A stretch of DNA of 32,327 nucleotides from SIG223 sp964442785 (GTDB lineage Bacteria > Bacillota_I > Bacilli_A > RFN20 > DUOF01). Both the position numbers and the translations under genes were made by a program. Numbering within the stretch: the first letter of the stretch is position 1; the number at the start of each line of letters is the position of its first letter. The DNA lies in contig CAYTZW010000016.1 in the NCBI GenBank assembly GCA_964442785.1, forward strand, positions 1 to 32,327, in the 5' to 3' direction. Of the stretch, positions 15,641-23,899 are shown piece by piece. The notes below the pieces were generated by a model. That model was not told the DNA's origin. It did no database searches and saw only the letters and a program-made list of their open reading frames with translations.

Positions 15641-15678
15641 AAAAAAGATATTAATCTTTTAAATCGACTAATATCTTT
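15641..15678 (-). terminator. Terminator of the M29 aminopeptidase gene
   Basis: Ten-base arms (15644-15653 and 15669-15678) with a 15-base loop are followed on the minus strand by a T run, starting 5 bases after the stop codon at 15683. Confidence 0.7.
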
Positions 15679-15682
15679 AACC

Positions 15683-16912
15683 TTAAATATTCCAATTACC
15701 TTTATGGAAAACTTTTACTTTTTCTCCTTTAAAAGTTGTTCCTATTATTTCTAAATCTTCCGCACCAACCATAAAATCAACGTGAACAGAAGAACTATTC
15801 CTATTAGCTTTTTTCCAATCTTCTTCATTCATTTTTTCATATCCTTTTACGGTATTTTTATATGATTCTCCAAAAGCTAAATGACAACTAGCATTTTCAT
15901 CAAATAAAGTATTATAGAAAAGAATATTACTTTGAGAAATAGGAGAATTAAATGGAACTAAAGCTACTTCTCCTAAATAGCAAGAACCTTCATCAGTTTT
16001 AATTAAATTTTCCAATAATTCTTGTCCTTTTTTAGCTTCTACTTTATAAGCTTTTCCACCTTTAAAATAAACCTTAAAATCTTCAATTAATTGACCACGA
16101 TATGATAAAGGTTTAGTCGATACAACAACACCGTCTACACCATCTTTTTTAGGCATTGTAAAGACTTCTTCTGTTGGCATATTAGCGGTAAATTCAATTC
16201 CCTTTCCAAGTGTTTTTTCACTTGCAGCCATCCACATATGATTTGGTTGTAAATGAATTTTTAAATCCGTTCCATTTTTGCTTTTATATTCTAAATAATC
16301 AAAGTTGTAATCATTCATTTTATCAGCATAAACTTTTAAATTATTAAGATGTTCTTTCCAATCTTTAATAGGATTTTTTCCTTCTAAACGAGTACATTTA
16401 ATAATTGCTTCCCAAAGTTTTTTAACAGCCACTTTTGGCTTTTCATTAGGAAATACTTTCATTGCCCAAGAAGTAGAAGGTTTAGCAATAATACACCATT
16501 GATATCTACAATCTCTTTGGTCAATTAAAGGTTTTAAAACTTTCCACCTACTTAATTGAGCTTTAGTTATTTTCTCATTATCAATTCCTGCCATTGCATC
16601 AGGGTCGCTATCTTCAATATAAATTTGAACAGGTAATTCTTTATTGTAATATTTTTGTTTTTCAATTTCCCAATCATCTACTTCACTTAAAGTTTCTAAA
16701 CTTTGATTTAACATATTACATTTACTAGCTTTATCATTAGTCCATTTCATTTCTACTGATTTAGCCTTACATTTGTAACATTCTTCTTGAATAGCCAAAG
16801 CTAAATCAACAGAATCAGTTGAAGCAACAATAACAACTCTTTGTCCTTTTTTAACATTAGCACCAATTTTAACGGCTAATTTAGCAAACTTTTTATTTAT
16901 AGTTTTATTCAT
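15683..16912 (-). CDS. M29-family metallo-aminopeptidase
   Basis: A 409-residue cytoplasmic protein matching the thermophilic aminopeptidase family (AmpS/aminopeptidase T). The two-metal site residues are visible: E249 in MPTEEVFT, E315 in LGEVALVP, H344 in ASCHLAFGESY with Y351, and H377 with D379 in SSVHVDFMVG. The length is typical. These enzymes release N-terminal residues from peptides with broad specificity, using cobalt, zinc or magnesium. It starts at ATG 16912 with AGGAG upstream, is a single gene with its own terminator, and is divergent from the gene at 17036. Confidence 0.92.
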   Translation of the reverse strand: MNKTINKKFAKLAVKIGANVKKGQRVVIVASTDSVDLALAIQEECYKCKAKSVEMKWTNDKASKCNMLNQSLETLSEVDDWEIEKQKYYNKELPVQIYIEDSDPDAMAGIDNEKITKAQLSRWKVLKPLIDQRDCRYQWCIIAKPSTSWAMKVFPNEKPKVAVKKLWEAIIKCTRLEGKNPIKDWKEHLNNLKVYADKMNDYNFDYLEYKSKNGTDLKIHLQPNHMWMAASEKTLGKGIEFTANMPTEEVFTMPKKDGVDGVVVSTKPLSYRGQLIEDFKVYFKGGKAYKVEAKKGQELLENLIKTDEGSCYLGEVALVPFNSPISQSNILFYNTLFDENASCHLAFGESYKNTVKGYEKMNEEDWKKANRNSSSVHVDFMVGAEDLEIIGTTFKGEKVKVFHKGNWNI

Positions 16913-16984
16913 TTTTATTTCTCCTTTTTTTCTTTATATTTTAAACCAATACATTTTATTATTCCACAAAAAAAGGTAATAACA

Positions 16985-17013
16985 TTGTCTAAACAACTAG
17001 AAAAAACTATAAT
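16985..17013 (+). promoter_or_regulatory. Promoter for the 17036 gene
   Basis: TTGTCT (16985-16990) and TATAAT (17008-17013) are 17 bases apart, with the start codon 22 bases after the -10 box. Confidence 0.7.
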
Positions 17014-17035
17014 TTAAAGAAAAGAGGTGTCCTAA

Positions 17036-18394
17036 ATGGTAGAAATAACTAAAGAAAACGCTATTGAAGCAGGAAAATATTATCTAAAATTAACATCAAA
17101 ACAAGGAAAGTTTTTAGGTCCTAAAGATGATAAAAAAGTCTTTGCAAAAACTTTCTTTAAATATGGATTTGCTAATTTAGTAAGTGATGAATGCTTTAGA
17201 ACAATTCTTCAAGCAAATCCTTCTTCATTAAATTCTTTATTAATTAATTTAGAAAATTTAGAAAACTTAGAATATTTTTACGAACAATATGGAAATGTAA
17301 GTGATACTATTTTATTAAAATTGTCTACCGATATTTTATATAATTTCCAAGAAACCTTTTTCTCTGTTTACAAAGATAATCCTTTAATGCTTAAAAAAAT
17401 GGTTGAAAAATGTGCTATTGAAGGAAAGACTTTTGATGAAAACACCTTAAAAATAATTGATGATTTATTGAAGAAAAAAGAAAACAAAGGATACGATTAT
17501 CAATTTATGTTTGATATTTTCTCTAATATTATTAAATTTTCAAAAAATGATGAAGAATTAAAAGAAGTTATAGAAAAATACGATTTTTTCCAAGAAGAAC
17601 CTACAACTTTACTACACGATTTAATTAGTTATGACACTGAAAAAACTACTTCATTTTTTAACACTCATTTTTCTCAAAACCTTGATTATCAAAAATTAAT
17701 GTATCTTTTAGAAGATGCAAAAGTAATGGAAACCTTAAAAAGTAATTGTGCTAATATAAAAGATTTACAACTTCACAAATTAATTGAAACTGAAATTGAA
17801 AAAGATATATTTGACGATTTATACAAAAGCATTTTCAAAAAGAATAAACTAAAAGAAAACACTACTTTTAGTAAAGAAATATGCTTATCTGCTATTGAAA
17901 ATAATATTCATTTTCTATGTAATGAATACGCCATTTCCTATAACATTTCAGACAATGGTTATGACCCTACAAGATTAGAAAAAGCAGCTTATGCTATGGC
18001 TAATTACTTAAAAGAAACTAATAAATTCGATACTTTAGAAACTATCAATAATTATTTAGGAAGTTCAAACAATGAAATAAGAGATACACTTGAAGCCGTT
18101 TTATATGAAATGAAACTTGACACCTTTACTTTTTTTGACAAAGGTTCTAATTGTGAAACCTATATTGAAAACACATTACTTACTAATGCTAAATTATATT
18201 ATGATGCTAAAGAATTAGAAAAAGACAAAAACTTAAAAGTAAATGATAAAATGGTTGAAAAAATTGCATATCAACTTGTAAGATTTCCTCCTCAAGAAAT
18301 GTTAAACAATGAAGAAAACAGTCGTATCGTTTTCACTATAAATAATGAATTTGCAAAAGAAAGAATGAGAAAAAAATGTGATGTTGACAAATAG
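17036..18394 (+). CDS. Hypothetical cytoplasmic protein
   Basis: I do not recognise this 452-residue protein. It is highly charged (Lys, Glu, Asp, Asn) and appears almost wholly alpha-helical, without signal peptide, membrane segment or a catalytic motif that I can see. Leu-spaced helices (for example LINLENLENLEYF near residues 70-82) suggest an alpha-solenoid or coiled scaffold. It has a consensus promoter 22 bases upstream, SD GAGGTG and its own strong terminator, so it is expressed as a single gene. Confidence 0.7.
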   Translation: MVEITKENAIEAGKYYLKLTSKQGKFLGPKDDKKVFAKTFFKYGFANLVSDECFRTILQANPSSLNSLLINLENLENLEYFYEQYGNVSDTILLKLSTDILYNFQETFFSVYKDNPLMLKKMVEKCAIEGKTFDENTLKIIDDLLKKKENKGYDYQFMFDIFSNIIKFSKNDEELKEVIEKYDFFQEEPTTLLHDLISYDTEKTTSFFNTHFSQNLDYQKLMYLLEDAKVMETLKSNCANIKDLQLHKLIETEIEKDIFDDLYKSIFKKNKLKENTTFSKEICLSAIENNIHFLCNEYAISYNISDNGYDPTRLEKAAYAMANYLKETNKFDTLETINNYLGSSNNEIRDTLEAVLYEMKLDTFTFFDKGSNCETYIENTLLTNAKLYYDAKELEKDKNLKVNDKMVEKIAYQLVRFPPQEMLNNEENSRIVFTINNEFAKERMRKKCDVDK

Positions 18395-18414
18395 AGCTTC
18401 GGCTCTATTTTTTT
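18390..18414 (+). terminator. Terminator of the 17036 gene
   Basis: Arms AATAGAGC and GCTCTATT (18390-18397, 18402-18409) close a TTCG tetraloop and are followed by T's. The stop codon TAG (18392-18394) is inside the stem. Confidence 0.85.
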
Positions 18415-18420
18415 AATTAA

Positions 18421-18451
18421 AAAAAGAAAAAAATAGGATAAATCCTATTTT
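18421..18451 (-). terminator. Terminator of cysS
   Basis: Ten-base arms (18430-18439 and 18442-18451) with a 2-base centre, followed on the minus strand by a T-rich tract (18421-18430). The cysS stop codon lies in the upstream arm. Confidence 0.7.
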
Positions 18452-19848
18452 AATTCGTATGTCGTACCTTCTCTAGTATCTTTGATAATGATACCTTTAT
18501 TAGCTAATTCTTCTCTGATTTTATCTGCCAAAACAAAGTCTTTATTTTTCTTAGCTTCTTTTCTTTTTTCTATCATTTCTAAAATGTATTTTTCTAAGTC
18601 ATCATCAATTACTGGAACTTCTTTATCTTTGGTTAAATTAAGAGATAAAACTAAATCGAAATTATCTAAAAGTTTAAGTTTTGTAATATTGCTTAAATCA
18701 TCTTTTAAAACATCATATATTAAAGTAATCGCTGAAGCGGTATTTAAGTCATTTTCTAAATATGATTGGAATTTTCTTTGATATAAATCATATTTTTCTT
18801 GATTAAATTCTCCTTTTTCTCCTTTTTTAATTTCTTCAATTTTATTTAAAAGTTTCTCATATACTTTTGAAGCTTCATCTAATTTATCAAAATCAAAAGC
18901 TAAAGTATTTCGATAGTTTGATTGTAAGCAATAAAATCTATATGCAAGTGGTTTAAAGCCTCTTTTTTCAAGATTTTCTACCGTTAAAAATTCTCCTTTT
19001 GATTTACTCATTTTTCCAGTTTGGTCATTCAAGAAAGCTAAATGTAACCAATAAGAACACCATTTATGTCCTAAATATCCTTCACTTTGTGCTATCTCAT
19101 TTGTGTGATGTGGAAATATGGCATCTACTGCCCCACAATGAATATCAAGATTTTCACCTAAATATTTTAAAGCAATTCCCGAACACTCAATATGCCAACC
19201 TGGATAACCTACTCCCCAAGGAGAATCCCATTGTAAAATATGATTTTCAAACTTAGAACTAGTAAACCACAAAACAAAATCTGCTTGATTTCTTTTGTTA
19301 TTATCATAATCAACTTCGTTTCGTGAACCTATTTGTAAATCATCTACTTTTTTACCTGACAAGGCATAATAATCACTAAATTTACTAACATCATAATAAA
19401 TATTAGGTCCCATTTTATAAGCATATCCTTTTTCTAGTAAAACTTCGATAATCTTAATATATTCTTCTATATTATCAGTTGCCTTAGCGACAACATCAGG
19501 TCTTTTAATATTCAATTTCTCGCAATCTTGAAAGAAAATATTTGTATACATTTCTGCTAATTCCAAAACACCCTTATGTTCTCTTTTAGCAGCCACATAC
19601 ATTTTATCTTCTCCAGTATCGCCGTCGCTTGTTAAATGTCCTACATCAGTAATGTTCATACATCTTTTCACATTATATCCAATATATCTTAACGTTTTTT
19701 CTAAAATATCTTCACTGATATAAGTTCTCATATTTCCAATATGTTGAAAGTGGTATACAGTAGGTCCACAAGTATACATTGTTACTTTTTCTTTATTATA
19801 AGGTACAAACTCCTCGATTTTTCTTGTTTTTGTATTATAAAATTTCAT
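18445..19848 (-). CDS. cysS: Cysteinyl-tRNA synthetase
   Basis: Class I synthetase that charges tRNA-Cys with cysteine in the cytoplasm. The 467-residue protein has the usual length. The zinc site that selects cysteine is complete: C27 in MYTCGPTVY, C222 in WHIECSGIA, and H247 with E251 in FPHHTNEIAQ. The ATP motifs are HIGN at 36-39 and KMSKS at 279-283. The C-terminal anticodon-binding helices follow. The start is ATG 19848 with AAAGGG five bases upstream. Its mRNA is predicted to begin near 19963, leaving a leader of about 115 bases. That is too short for a T-box but contains a 26-codon ORF with two adjacent Cys codons, which probably regulates cysS. The gene ends in its own terminator, so it is a one-gene unit apart from the leader ORF. 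Confidence 0.97.
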   Translation of the reverse strand: MKFYNTKTRKIEEFVPYNKEKVTMYTCGPTVYHFQHIGNMRTYISEDILEKTLRYIGYNVKRCMNITDVGHLTSDGDTGEDKMYVAAKREHKGVLELAEMYTNIFFQDCEKLNIKRPDVVAKATDNIEEYIKIIEVLLEKGYAYKMGPNIYYDVSKFSDYYALSGKKVDDLQIGSRNEVDYDNNKRNQADFVLWFTSSKFENHILQWDSPWGVGYPGWHIECSGIALKYLGENLDIHCGAVDAIFPHHTNEIAQSEGYLGHKWCSYWLHLAFLNDQTGKMSKSKGEFLTVENLEKRGFKPLAYRFYCLQSNYRNTLAFDFDKLDEASKVYEKLLNKIEEIKKGEKGEFNQEKYDLYQRKFQSYLENDLNTASAITLIYDVLKDDLSNITKLKLLDNFDLVLSLNLTKDKEVPVIDDDLEKYILEMIEKRKEAKKNKDFVLADKIREELANKGIIIKDTREGTTYELK

Positions 19849-19866
19849 TTTTTCCCTTTCCTTTCT

Positions 19867-19947
19867 TTAAAAATTTAAAAAGGTACAACATCGGTCAAAT
19901 TTCATTAAAAAAGCAATAACTAAATCTCTTTTCTTCTTTAAAAACAT
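19867..19947 (-). CDS. Candidate Cys-Cys leader peptide of cysS
   Basis: A 26-codon ORF (ATG 19947, stop TAA 19869-19867) preceded by a strong SD, AAGGAGTGAT. The peptide starts MFLKKKRDL and ends FDRCCTFLNF, with tandem TGT codons at 19890-19885. It begins about 16 bases after the predicted transcription start and ends 18 bases before cysS. Right after the Cys codons, CCTTTTT (19883-19877) can pair with AGAAAGG (19866-19860), which includes part of the cysS SD region. A ribosome waiting for Cys-tRNA at these codons would cover the first arm and free the second, which predicts higher cysS translation when Cys-tRNA is low. The stem is only seven pairs with one G-U, and a second SD-like AAAGGG lies outside it, so the mechanism is inferred. 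Confidence 0.6.
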   Translation of the reverse strand: MFLKKKRDLVIAFLMKFDRCCTFLNF

Positions 19948-19969
19948 AGTCATCACTCCTTGTTTATAT

Positions 19970-19998
19970 ATTATCTCCTAAGTAGTTTTCTTTGTCAA
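19970..19998 (-). promoter_or_regulatory. Promoter of the leader ORF and cysS
   Basis: On the minus strand a consensus TTGACA (19993-19998) and GATAAT (19970-19975) are 17 bases apart. Transcription would start near 19963, about 16 bases before the leader ATG and 7 bases or so inside the gap after the U32 gene. Confidence 0.75.
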
Positions 19999-20005
19999 TT
20001 TTATA

Positions 20006-22291
20006 CTAATCATTGTAGTATCCATAAGTGAAATCATCTATTGAAAAATATTGATTATTATCCTTATAGGCTTTTGAAATCAAAGATACTTCTTCTTCAT
20101 CTTCAATAGTAAAATCTAACCTTAAATTATTAACTCCAAAACTTTTTAATTCATCAAGATATTTTAAAAGATGAATTCTTTTACTATTTAAAATTCGCAT
20201 ATTGCACATACTATCCTTTTGCAAAGGCAACATTGCTCCTACTCTATCTTTTAAGAAAAATTGGTGCATTTGACATTGTTTGCAATTTTCTTTATTGATT
20301 TTCAATCCTGCATTAATAGGACAATGCTTCGTAACCATTAAATCATTTCGACCATAAACTATTACTTCGACATTAGGGCTTGCATTAAAAGTTTTTTCAA
20401 AATTAGTAATCATATTTCTAATTCTTTCTTTGTTCATTTCTAATGACAAAGTTATACATTTAACACCTAAGGAATAAAGCAAATACATTGAAAAAATATT
20501 AGTTACATTCATATAAGTATCTGCTATTAAATATTTATGATATTGCAAATCAGATAATTCATTAATAAGTAAAGTATTACTTTGTATTTCCGTGTTATAA
20601 TCTTTTATTCTAAAAGAAAAAGTTTTTCCCCTTTTTTCATCTTTATAAGAATAAATATAATCAAAATATTTAGAGGCGGCTTTTTCTTGACTTTCATTTC
20701 TAACCTTAGCTTTCATACAAAAATCAGTTTTAACAATTTTTATAGGAGCTAACACTAAAGGTTGTTTTCCTTCTCTTTTATAAGGATTTGCCCTTTTTTC
20801 ATTTAATAAATCCACTAATTCTCTACGTATTTGGTTAATAAGGGAAATAGGAATTATAATATTTTCATCTATTTCAAAATGAACATCTTTTAGAAAATAA
20901 AAAGTATTATTTAATTTAGCTAATTGTTCTTTAATTCTTACCTTATCTGTTTCGGTTTTCAAACCTTCCATAACGATATATTCACTTCTAATATGACATT
21001 TATTTTTTAAATTATCTTCAATTTCAATTTCTAAATTCTTTCCTATTTTAGCCAAAACAGAAAAAGAAACAGGAACTTTACGATAAATAACATTATAAGT
21101 TTTTCTTAATTTTTCATTTAATCTTTTATCATTTGTTTTAAAGACTAAATCTCCTATAGAAACTTTTTTAGTATAAGGAAAACCTACTAAATCATTGGCT
21201 TTTGTTTCCGTTACATATTTATTATTTATAAACATTCTTCCAATATTAAAACCTTGTTCTTCTTTTCCAACAATTCTAATTCCGTCGCCATTTACTAAAG
21301 AGCAAGAAGGCTTTATATAAAATTTATATTTATCCACATTGACAATTTTACCAATGAAAACACCTTTATTATTAGACCTTTCTTGATTAACAATATTAAA
21401 AGGTCTTTCATAATTTAAAAATCCTTTTGTAAAATCACGATTAAAAACTTGAGCCATTTCATTTCTTTCCATATCAGTTAAAGAAAATCTTTTCTTAGCA
21501 TAATAAGCATCAATAGCCTTTCGATACATTCTAACAATCTCGGCTACATACTCAGGATTTTTAAGCCTTCCTTCAATTTTTAAAGAATCTGCTCCTGCTT
21601 CTAAAATACCATTTACATATTCAATCGTATTCAAATCTTTAGTGCTTAAAAGATATTCGGAAGAAGTTACTTTTTCATCATCTCTATATAAACTATAAGG
21701 CAAACGACAAGGTTGAGCACAAGCACCACGATTACCACTTCTTTTACCAATAAAAGAACTCATTAAACATTGTCCAGAATATGACATACACAAAGCCCCG
21801 TGAACAAACACTTCCACTTCCATATTCAATTCTTCTTTTATCTTTTTACAAACATTAATACCGGCTTCTCTTGATAAAACCACTCTTTTAACTCCAAGGT
21901 CTTTTAAAACTTTCGCTTGTTCCACAGAATGAGTATTAAGTTGTGTAGAAGAATGAACTTCAAAATCAGGATACATTTTTCGAACTAAATACAATAATCC
22001 TAAATCTTGAACCAATAAAGCATCACATTGATTTTGATATAAAAAATCAACAATTTTTAAGGCTTCTTCTAATTCATCATCATAAATTAAAGTATTCATC
22101 GTTACATAAACTTTTACGCCCCTTAAATGAGCAATTTTAATCATTTCTTGAATATCATTATCATTAAAAGTAGCATTATTTCTTGCTCCAAAATTCTTAG
22201 CACCTAAATATATAGCATCTGCTCCATTTTCTATCGCAGCATTAAAACATTCTCTGTCCCCAACTGGAGCCAATAATTCAACTTTTCTCAT
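20006..22291 (-). CDS. U32-family protein with DUF3656-type C-terminal part (RlhA-like)
   Basis: A 761-residue cytoplasmic protein. The N-terminal half is a U32 domain: VELLAPVGD at 4-12, GADAIYLGAKNFGAR at 23-37, SSTQLNTHS near 114-122 and VFVHGALCMSYSGQC at 161-175. Four conserved cysteines that hold the iron-sulfur site are seen: C168, C175, C191 and C195 (RGACAQPCRLPYS). Known U32 members act in rRNA or tRNA hydroxylation (RlhA on 23S rRNA, TrhP on tRNA) rather than as true peptidases. The long form with an extra middle and C-terminal region is common in Firmicutes. The exact substrate is not decided. The C-terminal part has another Cys group (HCPINAGLKINKENCKQC). It follows a PAP2 gene by 8 bases in one operon. 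Confidence 0.88.
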   Translation of the reverse strand: MRKVELLAPVGDRECFNAAIENGADAIYLGAKNFGARNNATFNDNDIQEMIKIAHLRGVKVYVTMNTLIYDDELEEALKIVDFLYQNQCDALLVQDLGLLYLVRKMYPDFEVHSSTQLNTHSVEQAKVLKDLGVKRVVLSREAGINVCKKIKEELNMEVEVFVHGALCMSYSGQCLMSSFIGKRSGNRGACAQPCRLPYSLYRDDEKVTSSEYLLSTKDLNTIEYVNGILEAGADSLKIEGRLKNPEYVAEIVRMYRKAIDAYYAKKRFSLTDMERNEMAQVFNRDFTKGFLNYERPFNIVNQERSNNKGVFIGKIVNVDKYKFYIKPSCSLVNGDGIRIVGKEEQGFNIGRMFINNKYVTETKANDLVGFPYTKKVSIGDLVFKTNDKRLNEKLRKTYNVIYRKVPVSFSVLAKIGKNLEIEIEDNLKNKCHIRSEYIVMEGLKTETDKVRIKEQLAKLNNTFYFLKDVHFEIDENIIIPISLINQIRRELVDLLNEKRANPYKREGKQPLVLAPIKIVKTDFCMKAKVRNESQEKAASKYFDYIYSYKDEKRGKTFSFRIKDYNTEIQSNTLLINELSDLQYHKYLIADTYMNVTNIFSMYLLYSLGVKCITLSLEMNKERIRNMITNFEKTFNASPNVEVIVYGRNDLMVTKHCPINAGLKINKENCKQCQMHQFFLKDRVGAMLPLQKDSMCNMRILNSKRIHLLKYLDELKSFGVNNLRLDFTIEDEEEVSLISKAYKDNNQYFSIDDFTYGYYND

Positions 22292-22299
22292 ATAATCTC

Positions 22300-22989
22300 C
22301 TATCCTACAAGTGTATTATTCAATTTTTTATCCATTTTTTTAACAAAAACTTTTTCACTAACCTTTTCATATAAACTATAGAAAATATCAAAGAAGAAAA
22401 CTAATCCCGAACCAATAACAATATCAATTAAATAATGTTGTTTAATAAAGACTGCCGCTAAAGTCATTGTTACTCCTGCAAAAATAAACCAAATTCTTCC
22501 CCAAATATTGCCGTCTTTATTCTTTATAGCAGCAAGAGCACAAGTAGTTCCCATAACTGCGTGTAAACTAGGTAAACAATTAATAGAATTAACATCTAAT
22601 TTATAAACAAAATCTCTTACCCAAACTTCAAAAAAACTATTACCCGTAATTTCAGGTCTAATCATTTTAACAGGATAAATGGCATAAACAATATTACAAC
22701 AAATAACACAAGTAAACACCACTTTTGTCATTCTTTTAAAAACTTTTTCACTATTAAAACTAGTAAGCCAAACAGACAACCACCAATTTAGATAATAAAA
22801 ATAATAAGGTAAAGCAAAAACAGGTAAAAAAGGTATATATTGGTCTACTTTTGTATGCAAAATATGAGCATTTGGTTTTAACAAAGCCCAAAAATAATAC
22901 AATGCTATTTGAATAGCGTAAATAACCAAAACAATTACCAATTCTTTACCGTGATAATTCTTATATAAATTCTTGATTTTTTCTTTCAT
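22300..22989 (-). CDS. PAP2-superfamily membrane protein (PAP2_3/IPC synthase-like)
   Basis: A 229-residue protein with about six helices. It carries the motif NCLPSLHAVMG (about residues 136-146), where CLPSLH replaces the PSGH of classical PAP2 enzymes, and KQHYLIDIVIG, which holds the second catalytic His and Asp. VKMIRPEI may be a reduced first motif. This CLPSLH form is typical of the branch that includes inositol phosphorylceramide synthase-like phosphotransferases, so a lipid head-group transferase or phosphatase is likely. The substrate is unknown. It differs clearly from the PAP2 protein at 10718. The U32 gene follows 8 bases later; a shared function is not obvious. Confidence 0.8.
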   Translation of the reverse strand: MKEKIKNLYKNYHGKELVIVLVIYAIQIALYYFWALLKPNAHILHTKVDQYIPFLPVFALPYYFYYLNWWLSVWLTSFNSEKVFKRMTKVVFTCVICCNIVYAIYPVKMIRPEITGNSFFEVWVRDFVYKLDVNSINCLPSLHAVMGTTCALAAIKNKDGNIWGRIWFIFAGVTMTLAAVFIKQHYLIDIVIGSGLVFFFDIFYSLYEKVSEKVFVKKMDKKLNNTLVG

Positions 22990-23171
22990 TTTAACACTTC
23001 CATTTTACGAAAAACATTCTATCATAAAATAAAATAACTTTATAGCAATAAAATGAATTTTATTGAAAATTGTGTCTTATTAAGAAAAAAAGAGAAAAAT
23101 ATGGTTTTCGTTTTCATAATTTTCTCCAACATAAACTTTTTAATTATATTTTAAAATTTTTTATTAAAAGA

Positions 23172-23206
23172 AAAATAGCATTAGGTAAAATTTCTAATGG
23201 TATTTT
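23172..23206 (-). terminator. Terminator after the DinD remnant
   Basis: Imperfect 13-base arms (23172-23184 and 23194-23206, with mismatches) surround CATTAG/CTAATG and are followed on the minus strand by TTTTTCTTTT, 11 bases after the stop codon. Confidence 0.55.
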
Positions 23207-23216
23207 GTTTAACTTA

Positions 23217-23693
23217 CTATTTATCATCTTTATTGCTTAATAGTTTTGAGTTCTTTGTATTAAGTAATTCTTTTGCATTAGCATTTATTGGGCTAACGAT
23301 TGAATGACCAAGTTTGTTTTCAATATCCGTTCTTGCATTTTTGGCGATTTGTCCGCCTTCTTTTGCAACTTTTTTGTTTTCATTGAATGTTTGTGGCTGT
23401 TGATGTTTACTAATAGCAGTTGTTGTAACTTCTGCTAGCATATTAAGGACTAATTCAATATCTGTCATATTATCTCGCAAGTTTTCTTTTTTAATACCTT
23501 TAAATTCTTTATATTCTTGCACAGATAAACCACTCCAAGCCTTTGTCATTTCATTAGTTAGTATTACATAATCTTTTTCTTGCATAATGCCTCTGTCTTG
23601 CCATTCGGCAGTCAATTTCAGTTCGTGACAATTTGCTACGAACTCACTTCCTTCATTTAGTATCAAAGCATACTTGTGCGTGCGTATATGTGT
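23217..23693 (-). pseudogene. C-terminal remnant of a DinD/BRO-type protein
   Basis: The open frame (159 codons from the in-frame stop at 23696-23694) aligns with the C-terminal half of E. coli DinD as I recall it: EKDYVILTNEMTKAWSGL with DVDYAIFTNHGYMGLYGGL, RDNMTDIELVLNMLAEVT with LDHMGSTELAANLFRAT, and the ARTDIENKLG end. DinD proteins are about 275 residues and begin with a BRO-N domain; here that half is absent and no in-frame ATG precedes the homology, only a TTG at 23666. It is therefore read as a truncated gene left from a mobile element. A functional short protein from the TTG is possible. Its base composition is slightly richer in GC than the neighbours. Confidence 0.65.
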
Positions 23694-23899
23694 TCAAGAA
23701 AAATGGAAAGAAACCAAAAAAACAGCCTTTTAGAAAGTTACTCTTTAAAAAAATGAAAAAAATAACAAATTAAAAGATTTGAAGTTTTTTCTTACGGCTG
23801 TGCCATAATAAGATACAACAAATCTATCATTATTTTAACAAAAGTAAGTCTTTTTTTATTAATCAAACAAATATTTTTTTAAATATCATATAGCAAGTA
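23694..23899. other. Intergenic region next to the DinD break
   Basis: No gene is visible. It holds an inverted repeat ACAGCC (23722-23727) / GGCTGT (23796-23801) that on the minus strand ends in a run of seven T's. Directly to its left, 23675-23693 is a 19-base run of strictly alternating pyrimidine and purine inside the DinD frame. No IS ends or att sites were recognised. Confidence 0.4.

Noticed and set aside
19849..20005. T-box riboswitch upstream of cysS
   Set aside because: The predicted leader is about 115 bases, no AGGGTGGNACCGCG core is present, and a short ORF fills most of it.
23101..23154. 17-codon hydrophobic ORF starting ATGGTTTTC on the plus strand
   Set aside because: No convincing SD or promoter; short AT-rich frames of this kind arise by chance.
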